Notes under the pieces: model-generated
The model's database searches: none
What the model saw: the letters and a program-made list of their open reading frames with translations, nothing else
What the model was told of the DNA's origin: nothing
From: Planctomycetota bacterium
GTDB lineage: Bacteria; Planctomycetota; SBBH01; JAHFOU01
Assembly: GCA_023261525.1 (NCBI GenBank)
Contig: JAHFOU010000049.1
Span: forward strand, 1-10,628
Length of the DNA stretch: 10,628 nt
Reading direction: 5' to 3'
Position numbers and translations under genes: made by a program
Shown: piece after piece, positions 1-6,710 of the stretch
Numbering within the stretch: the stretch's first letter is position 1
Layout: every line of letters begins with the position of its first letter

Positions 1-525
1 TGGAACTACCTGGACCGCTTCCACATCCCCTACGTGCACCGGGTGCCCGGGGGCCTGGCGGACGTCATGGACTACGCCGACTACCGCACCGAGGTCCACC
101 CCCATGCGGTGCTCCAGTGGGCCTGGGCCAAGAACCCCGCCCACGGGCTGGATCCGGCCTTCCTGCCCGCCTCCTTCGCCGCCCGGGGGCGCCGGGTCTT
201 CGCGCTGTGGTGGTTCGTCTACCCCAACCTGACCTTGAACCTCTACCCTTGGGGCCTCTCCCTCAACGTCTACACCCCGGTCCCGGGCAGGCCCACGAGG
301 ACGCTCTTCCTCTGGTACCACTACGTCCTGGACGAGGCCAAGTACCGGGACAAGGACGCGCTCTGGCTGGACCGCCAGGTGGACGCGGAGGACGTGGACG
401 CCCTCGGCCAGGTCCGCCGGGGGATCGACTCCGGCTTCGCCCCGCGCGGACGCTTCTCCCCTGCGGAGGAGGCCGCCCCGCACTGGTTCCACCGGCGCAT
501 CTGGCGGGAGACCTCGGCCCCTTGA
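1..525 (+). CDS. Rieske-type aromatic ring-hydroxylating oxygenase alpha subunit, C-terminal part (5' end outside window)
   Basis: The frame is open from the first base, and 174 residues are visible before TGA. They look like the catalytic (SRPBCC-fold) half of a Rieske non-haem iron oxygenase, which uses O2 and electrons from a reductase to hydroxylate or demethylate an organic substrate. Residues 1-13 match the mononuclear-iron motif D-x2-H-x4-H (Asp5, His8, His13). In the family, Asp5 relays electrons from the Rieske cluster of a neighbouring subunit and the two His bind Fe(II). The third ligand is probably an acidic residue near Glu130-Asp131, in the usual ED-x-D helix. The strand segment around residues 72-107, rich in Trp, Tyr and Asn, is also typical. 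The N-terminal Rieske [2Fe-2S] domain must lie upstream and is not seen. The substrate cannot be told. A neighbouring reductase is not visible. Confidence 0.85.
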   Translation, partial: WNYLDRFHIPYVHRVPGGLADVMDYADYRTEVHPHAVLQWAWAKNPAHGLDPAFLPASFAARGRRVFALWWFVYPNLTLNLYPWGLSLNVYTPVPGRPTRTLFLWYHYVLDEAKYRDKDALWLDRQVDAEDVDALGQVRRGIDSGFAPRGRFSPAEEAAPHWFHRRIWRETSAP

Positions 526-585
526 GCCCCGTCCCGCCGTGTGATACCCTCCGGGCAGACTGAACCCGACGGGAGGATCCCTTCC

Positions 586-1257
586 ATGCGCGTTGCCGTC
601 CTGCTTGCCGCCCTGTCCCTGGTCCTGCCCCTGGCGCGCCCTGCCCGGGCGGCGGAGGACGCCACGTTCAGCGTCCTGAAGATCACCCTGGGGGAGGAGA
701 TCACCTTCAAGGCCCTCGCGGCCGGCGAGGTCGGCGCGGAGCAGAAGCGCATCCAGAAGGAGGCCAAGGAGACCCACGAGAAGTGGCAAGGCGAGCGCGA
801 CGCCTTCTACGCGGACAAGGCCAACATCAAGAGCAAGAAGGTCTTCCGGGATCCGGAGCCCCCCAAGAGCGCTTCCGTCACCGTCGCAAAGGGCGGTTTC
901 GCGACCCAGGCCGATGCCCAGGCCGACGCCGACGAGCGCCAGAAGAAGGCCGACGGGAAGTATGCCGTGGTGAGGACCACCACCTCCGACGGCTCGGTCA
1001 ACAACGAGATCCTCCTCCAGCGCAAGATCAAGGGACGGGAGCTGGAATTGCAGACGGAATACGACACGGCCCTGGAGAAGTGGGAGACGGGCAAGCAGAA
1101 CTGGTACAACGATCCGGCGAACCGGGATGCGCAGAATCCCCATCCCTACACCGCCGTCAAACCGACCAAGCCCAAGGTCGAGCGCCTGAAAGAGGACCTC
1201 CCCGACCAGGCCGCGGCCCAGAAGTTCCTGGACGAGCTCCCGCCCGCGAAGAAGTAG
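586..1257 (+). CDS. Secreted/periplasmic protein of unknown function with an internal duplication
   Basis: The 223-residue product is not a family I recognise. I chose ATG 586, rather than an in-frame GTG at 541, because a strong GGAGG (572-576) lies 9 nt upstream and the protein then begins with a clear Sec signal peptide. That peptide has Arg2, a Leu/Ala/Val-rich core over residues 4-16, and an Ala-Arg-Ala cleavage site near residue 22. The mature part is hydrophilic, Lys/Glu-rich and probably helical or coiled, with no cysteines and no membrane segment, so it should be soluble in the periplasm or exported. Residues 65-117 and 164-217 are two copies of one unit, with shared EKW, Y-x-D-x-AN, a Pro-Lys stretch and a QA-x-AQ...DE end. 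The stop is followed after 2 nt by the epimerase start, so it may be co-transcribed with sugar genes. Confidence 0.8.
   Translation: MRVAVLLAALSLVLPLARPARAAEDATFSVLKITLGEEITFKALAAGEVGAEQKRIQKEAKETHEKWQGERDAFYADKANIKSKKVFRDPEPPKSASVTVAKGGFATQADAQADADERQKKADGKYAVVRTTTSDGSVNNEILLQRKIKGRELELQTEYDTALEKWETGKQNWYNDPANRDAQNPHPYTAVKPTKPKVERLKEDLPDQAAAQKFLDELPPAKK
778..1236 (+). repeat. Internal tandem-type duplication at protein level within the secreted protein
   Basis: Two diverged units of about 53-54 residues lie at 778-936 and 1075-1236, separated by about 46 residues. Matching positions, by eye and with one gap, are Glu-Lys-Trp at the start, then Tyr-x-Asp-x-Ala-Asn. They continue with a Pro/Lys stretch ending in Val, Gln-Ala-x-Ala-Gln, and a closing Asp-Glu. 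The helix just before each Trp is also similar. The nucleotide sequences are well diverged, so the duplication is old. Confidence 0.6.
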
Positions 1258-1259
1258 GC

Positions 1260-2237
1260 TTGAGAGTCCTCATCACCGGGGGCGCGGGGTTCATCGGCTC
1301 CCATCTGGCCGAGGCCCACCTCGCCCGGGGGGACCGCGTCCAGATCCTCGACGACCTCTCCACCGGCGCCATCGCCAACCTGGACGCCCTCCGCGCCAAT
1401 CCCCGCCTGGGCATCACCATCGCCTCCTTCACGAAGGAGAACGTCCTGCCCGAGATGGTGGACCGGGCCGACCGCATCTACCACCTGGCCGCGGCCGTCG
1501 GGGTCCGGCTGATCGTCGAGAGCCCCGTCCACACCATCGAGACCAACGTCAACGGCACCGAGCGGGTGCTCAAGCTGGCCCTCAAGAAGCGCCGGCCGGT
1601 CTTCCTGGCCTCCACCTCCGAGGTCTACGGAAAGGCCTCCAAGGTCCCCTTCTCCGAGGAGGACGACCTGGTGCTGGGCCCCACCTCCAAGAACCGCTGG
1701 TCGTACGCGGCCTCCAAGATGCTCGACGAGTTCCTGGGCCTGGCCTACTGGCGCGAGCGCGGCCTGCCCGTGGTCATCGGCCGCCTCTTCAACACCGTCG
1801 GCCCCCGCCAGGTGGGCCATTACGGCATGGTGGTCCCCCGCCTGGTCTCCCAGGCCCTCCACGGCAAGTCCCTGACGGTCTACGGGGACGGGCGGCAGTC
1901 CCGCTGCTTCGGCTACGTGGGCGACGTGGTGGGCGGCATCATGGCCCTCATGGATGAGCCCCAGGCCTACGGCGAGGTCTTCAACATCGGGAACCACGAG
2001 GAGATCTCCATCCTGGCCCTGGCCGAGAAGATCCGCAAGGCCGTGGACCCGCGCCTGAAGATCGTGAAGGTCCCCTATGCCAAGGCCTACGGCCCGGGCT
2101 TCGAGGACATGCGGCGCAGGATCCCGGACCTCCGCAAGATCCGCAGGGCCGTGGGCTACCGCCCCTCCCACGGGATCGACGACATCCTGGCCAAGGTCAT
2201 CGCCCACATGCGGATGGAAATGACCGCCGGGCTCTGA
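1260..2237 (+). CDS. NAD-dependent nucleotide-sugar epimerase/dehydratase (extended SDR)
   Basis: This 325-residue extended short-chain dehydrogenase/reductase acts on a nucleotide sugar in the cytoplasm. The Rossmann motif G7-x2-G10-x2-G13 is at the N-terminus, with an acidic Asp31-Asp32 after beta-2 that fits NAD rather than NADP. The catalytic set is the S118-T119-S120 stretch with Y149-x3-K153. Downstream segments (RLFNTVGPRQ, VYGDG-x-QSR, D-x-R-x2-PD near the end) resemble the UDP-glucuronate decarboxylase/UDP-glucose 4-epimerase branch. I cannot choose between these or a GDP-mannose-type dehydratase. The TTG start is forced, because the glycine motif begins at residue 7 and no other start fits. 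It follows the previous stop by 2 nt, with only a weak Shine-Dalgarno, which suggests coupling. The glycosyltransferase starts 1 nt after its stop. Confidence 0.9.
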   Translation: MRVLITGGAGFIGSHLAEAHLARGDRVQILDDLSTGAIANLDALRANPRLGITIASFTKENVLPEMVDRADRIYHLAAAVGVRLIVESPVHTIETNVNGTERVLKLALKKRRPVFLASTSEVYGKASKVPFSEEDDLVLGPTSKNRWSYAASKMLDEFLGLAYWRERGLPVVIGRLFNTVGPRQVGHYGMVVPRLVSQALHGKSLTVYGDGRQSRCFGYVGDVVGGIMALMDEPQAYGEVFNIGNHEEISILALAEKIRKAVDPRLKIVKVPYAKAYGPGFEDMRRRIPDLRKIRRAVGYRPSHGIDDILAKVIAHMRMEMTAGL

Positions 2238-2238
2238 C

Positions 2239-2949
2239 ATGCCCCGCCCCCTCCTTATCCTTCCGACCTACAACGAATCCGACACCCTGGAGGCCCTCCT
2301 CGGCATGCTCGGCGAGGGCGCCGGGGTCGATGTCCTCGTCATCGACGACAACTCCCCGGACGGCACGGGCGCGCTCGCGGATGGCCTGGCCGCCCGCCTG
2401 CCCTGGGTGAAGGTCCTGCACCGGGCGGGAAAGCTCGGGCTGGGCTCGGCCTACCGGGAGGGCATGGCCCGGGCCCTGGCCGAGGACCGTCCGGCCGTGC
2501 TGGAGATGGACTCCGACTTCTCCCATGACCCCAAGGACGTGCCGCGCCTGCTCCAGGCCCTGGACCATGCGGATCTTGCCATCGGGACGCGGACGCTTCC
2601 CGGCGGCGGCATGCCGGGCTGGCCCCTGCTCCGCCGACTGATCTCCCGCGGGGGGAACCTCTACGCCAGGACCCTGCTGGGGATGTCGGCGGACGACCTG
2701 ACGTCGGGATTCCGCGCCTACCGGGCCGAGGCCCTGCGCAAGGCCGACCCCACCCACACCCGCTCGGACGGCTATGCCTTCCAGGTGGAGATGGCCTTCC
2801 GGGTCCAGCAGGCCGGAGGCCGCATCGCCGAGGTCCCCATCGTGTTCATCGACCGGCGATTGGGAAAGTCCAAGCTCTCCCGGCGCATCGTCTGGGAAGC
2901 GGCCTTCAGGGTCCCGGCCCTGGCCCTGGAGCGGCTCCGCCCCTCCTGA
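2239..2949 (+). CDS. Family 2 glycosyltransferase, polyprenol-phosphate mannose synthase (DPM1) type
   Basis: This 236-residue GT-A enzyme probably transfers mannose or a related sugar from a nucleotide sugar to a polyprenyl phosphate at the cytoplasmic membrane face. Visible motifs are LPTYNE (8-13), the nucleotide-binding VIDDNSPDGTG (34-44), GLGSAY (67-72) and the metal-binding D91-S92-D93. Acceptor-side motifs follow: LTSGFRAYR (154-162), GYAFQ-x-E (178-184) and a basic C-terminal part with DRR-x-GKSKLS (205-214). This order is diagnostic for the dolichyl/polyprenol-phosphate mannosyltransferase group. It is the short form, with no C-terminal membrane segments. The start is 1 nt after the epimerase stop, so the two are very likely one operon. 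Its 3' end is only 4 nt from the convergent radical SAM gene, with no terminator between them. The actual sugar is unknown. Confidence 0.9.
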   Translation: MPRPLLILPTYNESDTLEALLGMLGEGAGVDVLVIDDNSPDGTGALADGLAARLPWVKVLHRAGKLGLGSAYREGMARALAEDRPAVLEMDSDFSHDPKDVPRLLQALDHADLAIGTRTLPGGGMPGWPLLRRLISRGGNLYARTLLGMSADDLTSGFRAYRAEALRKADPTHTRSDGYAFQVEMAFRVQQAGGRIAEVPIVFIDRRLGKSKLSRRIVWEAAFRVPALALERLRPS

Positions 2950-2953
2950 CCTT

Positions 2954-4522
2954 CTACTGGTCGAGCGTGTAGTCCTTCGGCACCCCGGCGGCGGCCAGGG
3001 CCTGCTTCTCCCACTTCACGAAGTCCGAGCGGACGCCCATCACGTGGGAGTAGCGGACCGAATAATGCGTGAGGTCCTTGGCCAGAAGCTCGTCGGAGAG
3101 CTCCCGGTCCTCGGCGATGAGGTCGGAGCGGGCCGCCTCCCAGGAGGCGCGGTCCATGGCCTCGAGGCGGGCCTCCAGCTTGCGGTAGATGGGTGCGGTC
3201 GGCCAGTCGGTCCGGGCGTTGACGTACCAGTGGAAGAAGCGGCCGAGCTTCTCGATGAAAAGATCCTGCGCGGGATCGAACTTCAGGCAGGAGCCGTCGA
3301 AGTAGTTGCCCATGCCGCTCATCTTCGCATCATCGATCAGGCCCTTGTCCCGGGCGATGGTGTAGCCGGCCGTGCCGGGGAAGGGGAAGAAGATGGCCCA
3401 GCGGAAGCGGCCCATCTTCACCTGCGCGCAGAGGTCGATGGTCTCGAAGATCTCCTCCCTCGTCTCGGTTGGCAGGCCGAACATGAGGAAGGCCGAGGTG
3501 TGGAGATCGAGCTTGTGGGCGATCTCGAAGGACTTGGCGATGCGCACGTTGGACATGGGCCGCCAGAGGATCTCCTTGCGGACCCGCTCGGAGCCGGACT
3601 CCAGCCCGTATTTCACGATCAGGCAGCCGGCCTCCTTCAGGGCCTTCGCGGTCTCCTCGTCGAACTGCTGGACGTGGGCGTTGACCACGAAGGGGATGCG
3701 GATCCCGCTTTCCCGGTAGGCCTTGGAAAAGTCCTTCACGTACTGGCGGTTCAGGGTGAAGAGGTCGTCGTCGAAGATCAGGGTCTTGATCTCGGGCACC
3801 CTGCGCTTGAGCTCGCGGATCTCGCCGAGGATGCGCTCCGTCGGGTAGACCCTCAGGAACTCCTTGGCCCGCTTGGCGGCGCCGTCGGCCATGTACTGGT
3901 CGACGATCTCCTTGTTGAAGCAGTAGGTGCACTTGTAGGGGCATCCCCGCGACGTGAGCAGGCCCATCCAGCCCTTCTTCACGCGCACCACGTGCGCGAC
4001 GTCAAAGAGGTCGTAATCGAGGGGGGGCAGGGTGTTCAGGTCCGGGAAGGGGGCCACGGCGTTCACGATCGTCTTGCCGTCGCGGATCATGCGCATGTTG
4101 GGGACGGTGGCGGTGTCCTCGCCCTTCTCGAGCCGGTTCACCAGCTCCAGGAGGGCGTAGTCCCCCTCCCCCACGCAGACGAAGTCGAAGTGGTTCTCCC
4201 GCGTGACCTCGTCGGGGACCATGGTCACGTGGACCCCGCCCACCACGGTGGGGATGTCCGGGAAGGCCGCCTTGCAGGCCTGGACGACCTGGACGGCCCA
4301 GGGGTACTGCTGGCTCATCACGGAGAAGGCCAGGAGCCCGGGTTTCCAGTCCCGGATGACCTGGAGGATCTCGGCGTGGGTGGGCAGGGGCCCCAGGGAC
4401 TCGTTGGCGTGGACCATCCTCGTCTCGTGCCCGGCGTGCTTGAGCACCCCCGACAGGGCGATGAGGCCGTGGTTCACCCCGGCCGGGGCGTCGATCATGG
4501 GATAGAGGAAGAGGACGCGCAT
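2954..4522 (-). CDS. B12-binding-domain-type radical SAM protein
   Basis: The 522-residue product has two recognisable parts. Residues 1-135 form a Rossmann-like cobalamin-binding-type domain: LIALSGVLKHAGH near 20-32, VVGGVHVTMVPDE near 93-105 and VGEGD at 117-121. Residues 184-400 form a radical SAM barrel with the [4Fe-4S] motif C194-x3-C198-x2-C201, YGLESGSE (305-312) and an FGLPTET motif (348-354). The architecture matches the BchE/hopanoid HpnJ-like class, which carries out methylations, cyclisations or other radical reactions. The cobalamin His motif D-x-H-x2-G is not present (the matching site is around H38), which is common in this class. Residues 400-522 are a helical C-terminal extension. 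The start at ATG 4522 gives the expected beginning of the fold; the open frame upstream is antisense to the aldolase. No Shine-Dalgarno precedes it. The substrate is unknown. Confidence 0.88.
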   Translation of the reverse strand: MRVLFLYPMIDAPAGVNHGLIALSGVLKHAGHETRMVHANESLGPLPTHAEILQVIRDWKPGLLAFSVMSQQYPWAVQVVQACKAAFPDIPTVVGGVHVTMVPDEVTRENHFDFVCVGEGDYALLELVNRLEKGEDTATVPNMRMIRDGKTIVNAVAPFPDLNTLPPLDYDLFDVAHVVRVKKGWMGLLTSRGCPYKCTYCFNKEIVDQYMADGAAKRAKEFLRVYPTERILGEIRELKRRVPEIKTLIFDDDLFTLNRQYVKDFSKAYRESGIRIPFVVNAHVQQFDEETAKALKEAGCLIVKYGLESGSERVRKEILWRPMSNVRIAKSFEIAHKLDLHTSAFLMFGLPTETREEIFETIDLCAQVKMGRFRWAIFFPFPGTAGYTIARDKGLIDDAKMSGMGNYFDGSCLKFDPAQDLFIEKLGRFFHWYVNARTDWPTAPIYRKLEARLEAMDRASWEAARSDLIAEDRELSDELLAKDLTHYSVRYSHVMGVRSDFVKWEKQALAAAGVPKDYTLDQ

Positions 4523-4529
4523 CGGCTTG

Positions 4530-4559
4530 ATTCTATCGCTATACTTCGGCGCATGTCCA
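4530..4559 (-). promoter_or_regulatory. Putative sigma-70-type promoter of the radical SAM gene, near-leaderless
   Basis: Read on the minus strand, TGGACA (4554-4559) and TAGAAT (4530-4535) each match five of six consensus bases, with an 18-bp spacer. The expected start of transcription is around 4523, at or next to the ATG at 4522. The lack of any Shine-Dalgarno fits a leaderless message. The -35 lies inside the first codons of the divergent aldolase. This is inferred from sequence only. Confidence 0.5.
4540..4545 (+). promoter_or_regulatory. Putative -10 element of the aldolase-rfbC operon, near-leaderless
   Basis: TATACT (five of six consensus bases) ends 7 nt before the first ATG (4553). 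There is no Shine-Dalgarno between them, so transcription would begin close to the start codon. No good -35 is visible at 16-18 bp upstream, which suggests a weak or activated promoter. It lies between the -35 and -10 of the opposing radical SAM promoter, so the two would compete for polymerase. Confidence 0.35.
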
Positions 4560-5332
4560 TGGCCCCCTTGAGGTTCGAACGGGATTTCCGCAAGGCCCTG
4601 GTCGAAGTCTGCCGCCGGATGTACCAGCGGGGCCTCATCGTGGCCCTGGACGGGAACGTCTCCTCCCGCCTGCCGAACGGGAAGATCCTCACCACCCCCA
4701 GAGGCGTCTGCAAGGGCGACCTGGAGCCCGACATGCTGGTCACCGTCACCCCGGAAGGCCGCAAGGTCTCGGGAGGCGGGGAGCCGACCTCGGAGCTCCC
4801 GCTCCACCTGGAGGTCTACCGCCAGCGCCCCGACGCCGTGGCCATGGTCCATGGCCACCCCCCCCTGGCCACGGCCTTCTCGGTGGCCGGGGAGCGCCTG
4901 GCCGGATGCATCATCCCCGAGGTGGTCCTGACCCTGGGCGAGACCATTCCCGTCGCCGCCTACGGGACGCCCTCGACGGACGAACTCCCGAAAAGCATCT
5001 CGGAGCTGATCAAGCACCACGACGCCATCATCCTGGACCGGCACGGCTCGGTGACCGTCGGCAAGTCGATCTGGGAGGCCTATTTCAAGCTGGAGAAGCT
5101 GGAGTACGCCGCCCAGGTGACCCTGGCCTCCAAGCAGATCTCGGGCCGGGTGAGGACCCTGGACCAGGGGGAGCTGACCCGCCTCTACGAGACCCATGGC
5201 GTGCACGAAGCGACCCCGGCCATGCCTTCCGCCGGGAAGCACCCGGGGACCTATGCCACGCCGGCCGAGGTCCGAGGCTGCACCGATTGCGGCCTCTGCG
5301 AGAAGGGCCGCTACCGGCCCATCATGGGATGA
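4553..5332 (+). CDS. Class II (zinc) aldolase family protein with a C-terminal Cys-x2-Cys-x2-Cys tail
   Basis: This 259-residue member of the class II aldolase/adducin family resembles L-fuculose-1-phosphate aldolase. Such enzymes split or join phosphorylated ketoses using zinc. The zinc ligands are visible as H100-x-H102 and H164 (in the segment DRHG), with the catalytic acid E81 in TSE; this spacing matches FucA. The phosphate-binding GNVSSR (34-39) and TTPRG (47-51) are also present. After the usual fold ends near residue 215, an unusual tail carries C243-x2-C246-x2-C249, which resembles a metal or iron-sulphur ligand set. ATG 4553 is used; ATG 4559 (Met3) is an alternative, and neither has a Shine-Dalgarno. 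The stop overlaps the rfbC start as ATGA. The substrate may be fuculose-, rhamnulose- or ribulose-phosphate-like, or another sugar. Confidence 0.85.
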   Translation: MSMAPLRFERDFRKALVEVCRRMYQRGLIVALDGNVSSRLPNGKILTTPRGVCKGDLEPDMLVTVTPEGRKVSGGGEPTSELPLHLEVYRQRPDAVAMVHGHPPLATAFSVAGERLAGCIIPEVVLTLGETIPVAAYGTPSTDELPKSISELIKHHDAIILDRHGSVTVGKSIWEAYFKLEKLEYAAQVTLASKQISGRVRTLDQGELTRLYETHGVHEATPAMPSAGKHPGTYATPAEVRGCTDCGLCEKGRYRPIMG

Positions 5333-5886
5333 GCGGCCCCGCCTTCCAGTTCCAGAAACTGTCCCTGCCCGGCTTGGTTCTCGTGGAGACCCGCCGTTTC
5401 GAGGACCCCCGCGGCTTCTTCCGGATGACCTGGCAGGAGTCGCCCTTCCGCCAGGCCGGGATCCCCCAGCGCTTCGTCCAGTCCAACCTGTCCCATTCGG
5501 TGAAGGGCACGCTGAGGGGCCTGCACTTCCAGAAGCCCCCCGCCGCCCAGGGCAAGCTCCTGGCCGTCCTGGCCGGAGAGGTCTACGACGTGGCGGTGGA
5601 CCTGAGAAAGGGCTCGCCCACCTTCGGGAAATGGGCCGCGGAGACCCTTTCGGCGAACAATGGCAGGATGCTCTGGGTGCCCGAAGGCTTCGCCCACGGC
5701 TTCTGCGTGACCAGCCCCGAGGCGACGGTGCTCTACCAGGTCACGGGGGAATATGCGCCGGATCTCGACCGGGGCCTGCGCTGGGACGACCCGGCCCTGG
5801 CCATCCCGTGGCCCGTGGAGCGCCCCCTCCTTTCGGACAAGGACGCCAGGCTCCCCCTGCTGAAGGACGCGGACAACCCCTTCTAA
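5329..5886 (+). CDS. rfbC: dTDP-4-dehydrorhamnose 3,5-epimerase (RmlC/RfbC)
   Basis: This 185-residue cupin enzyme converts dTDP-4-keto-6-deoxyglucose to dTDP-4-keto-L-rhamnose in L-rhamnose synthesis. It is full length (the family is about 180-190 residues). The diagnostic segments are F24-x-DPRGFF, Q51SNLSHS, LRGLHFQ (62-68, catalytic base His66), Q74GKL and VAVDLRKGSPTFG (88-100). Further on are VPEGFAHGF (117-125), Tyr136 (the usual catalytic acid) and RWDDP (151-155). Translation is coupled to the aldolase through ATGA. The rmlA, rmlB and rmlD partners are not in the window and are probably elsewhere. A related 3- or 5-epimerase making another deoxysugar is possible, but all catalytic positions fit RmlC. 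The 3' end is 3 nt from a convergent gene, with no terminator. Confidence 0.93.
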   Translation: MSGPAFQFQKLSLPGLVLVETRRFEDPRGFFRMTWQESPFRQAGIPQRFVQSNLSHSVKGTLRGLHFQKPPAAQGKLLAVLAGEVYDVAVDLRKGSPTFGKWAAETLSANNGRMLWVPEGFAHGFCVTSPEATVLYQVTGEYAPDLDRGLRWDDPALAIPWPVERPLLSDKDARLPLLKDADNPF

Positions 5887-5889
5887 GGA

Positions 5890-6645
5890 TCAGCGGCGGG
5901 CGGTGCGGAGGAAGCAGCCCTGGCCGGCGGTGTTCCCGTCGGTGACCTCGTTGTCGCTGATCTTGGTAGCGGTCCAGAAGGCGTTCTGGCCGCCAATCCC
6001 GCCCGATCCCGATCCGTAGGAACCGGCGGCGGCGGAATCGAGGGCGGTCGAACCGATGGGCGTCCCCGTCGGAAGATTGGAGCCGCTCAGGGTCGCGGTG
6101 CCGGGGGTGGTGCCGTCATCCCGCTGGTTGGGCATGGTGTTCTTGTCGGACTGGAGCCCGCGGCGGATGGTCGGGGCCCCGGCCGTGGTGGCCTTGAGGT
6201 AGTTGATGGAGCGGTCGGCGGAACCGTTGAGGCCGCCCCCGCCGTCGCCCGAGTGGCACTGGATGGTGCTGGTCTGGGCGTTGTCGTTGACGAGGTTGAA
6301 GGTCGCCGTCACCTCGCCGTCCGGCTCCACGGTCACGGAGCCGCCGCCGCCGCCGCCGATCAGGGCCCGCGTCGGGGTCTCCTGGAGGGTGCCGCCGGAG
6401 AGGACCACCACGGTCTTGTTGCTGTTCGTGGCCGTGCCGCCCATGCTGACCTGGAGATAGAAGACCGTGTTCGCGGTGGTGCCGATGATGCGGGTGAAGG
6501 TGTAGACCCAGGTGCCCCTGAGGTCGTCGGCGTTGCAGAGGGTATCGGCCTGGGTCTTGGGCCAGGCGCTCAGGGCGACCAGGCCGACGGCCAGGAGGGC
6601 CATGCCTCCGCGCTTCCCGTTTTTCCATCCGGAAACCTTCATCAT
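5890..6645 (-). CDS. Secreted glycine/threonine-rich protein of unknown function
   Basis: The 251-residue product is not recognised. ATG 6645 (or Met2 at 6642) is supported by CTCCTCC on the plus strand at 6652-6658, which is a strong GGAGG Shine-Dalgarno 8 nt upstream. The N-terminus is a signal peptide: Lys/Arg-rich to residue 13, a hydrophobic core at 15-27, and likely cleavage after TQA (residue 33). The mature protein starts as beta-rich sequence (residues 38-120, with alternating Thr/Val) and contains a run of six Gly at 97-102. The C-terminal half is low-complexity in Gly, Ser, Thr and Asn. Three cysteines remain in the mature form (37, 130, 244). This composition suits an extracellular or outer-membrane-exposed protein. 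It lies downstream of the methyltransferase gene but has its own leader of about 65 nt and a possible promoter. Confidence 0.75.
   Translation of the reverse strand: MMKVSGWKNGKRGGMALLAVGLVALSAWPKTQADTLCNADDLRGTWVYTFTRIIGTTANTVFYLQVSMGGTATNSNKTVVVLSGGTLQETPTRALIGGGGGGSVTVEPDGEVTATFNLVNDNAQTSTIQCHSGDGGGGLNGSADRSINYLKATTAGAPTIRRGLQSDKNTMPNQRDDGTTPGTATLSGSNLPTGTPIGSTALDSAAAGSYGSGSGGIGGQNAFWTATKISDNEVTDGNTAGQGCFLRTARR
6340..6357. repeat. Six-unit GCC/GGC trinucleotide tract
   Basis: Six perfect GCC units on the plus strand read as six GGC glycine codons in the secreted glycine-rich protein (residues 97-102). Length changes would add or remove Gly without shifting the frame. Confidence 0.9.
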
Positions 6646-6659
6646 CGCGCGCTCCTCCG

Positions 6660-6681
6660 ATTGAGCAGATTCATTGAGCAG
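6660..6681. repeat. 9-bp direct repeat in the leader of the secreted protein gene
   Basis: ATTGAGCAG occurs at 6660-6668 and again at 6673-6681, a 13-bp period. The pair sits just upstream of the Shine-Dalgarno and just downstream of a possible -10, where a repressor or an RNA-binding factor could act. The role is inferred; only the repeat itself is seen. Confidence 0.6.
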
Positions 6682-6692
6682 GGGCTCCGCGC

Positions 6693-6698
6693 ATGATA
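6693..6698 (-). promoter_or_regulatory. Possible -10 element for the secreted glycine-rich protein gene
   Basis: On the minus strand this reads TATCAT (five of six matches to TATAAT). It would start transcription near 6686, giving a leader of about 41 nt that contains both 9-bp repeats. No convincing -35 is present at the right distance. Confidence 0.25.
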
Positions 6699-6710
6699 GC
6701 GCCCGGCCCC

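Noticed and set aside
522..548. Possible sigma-70 promoter (TTGAGC, then GATACC) before the secreted duplication protein
   Set aside because: The spacer is only 15 bp and the -10 is poor. The gene may be read from upstream, so there is not enough to call it.
541..585. GTG 541 as start of the secreted duplication protein
   Set aside because: ATG 586 has a strong Shine-Dalgarno and gives a proper signal peptide; the extra 15 residues would bury it.
2774..4552. A very long plus-strand open frame leading into the aldolase, as if a fusion protein
   Set aside because: It is antisense to the radical SAM gene, which has clear motifs. Long antisense frames are common at this GC content, and the aldolase domain begins only at 4553.
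4523..5242. Upstream in-frame extension of the radical SAM protein
   Set aside because: It reads antisense through the aldolase. The cobalamin-type domain begins normally at ATG 4522, and the extension is low-complexity, shadow-like sequence.
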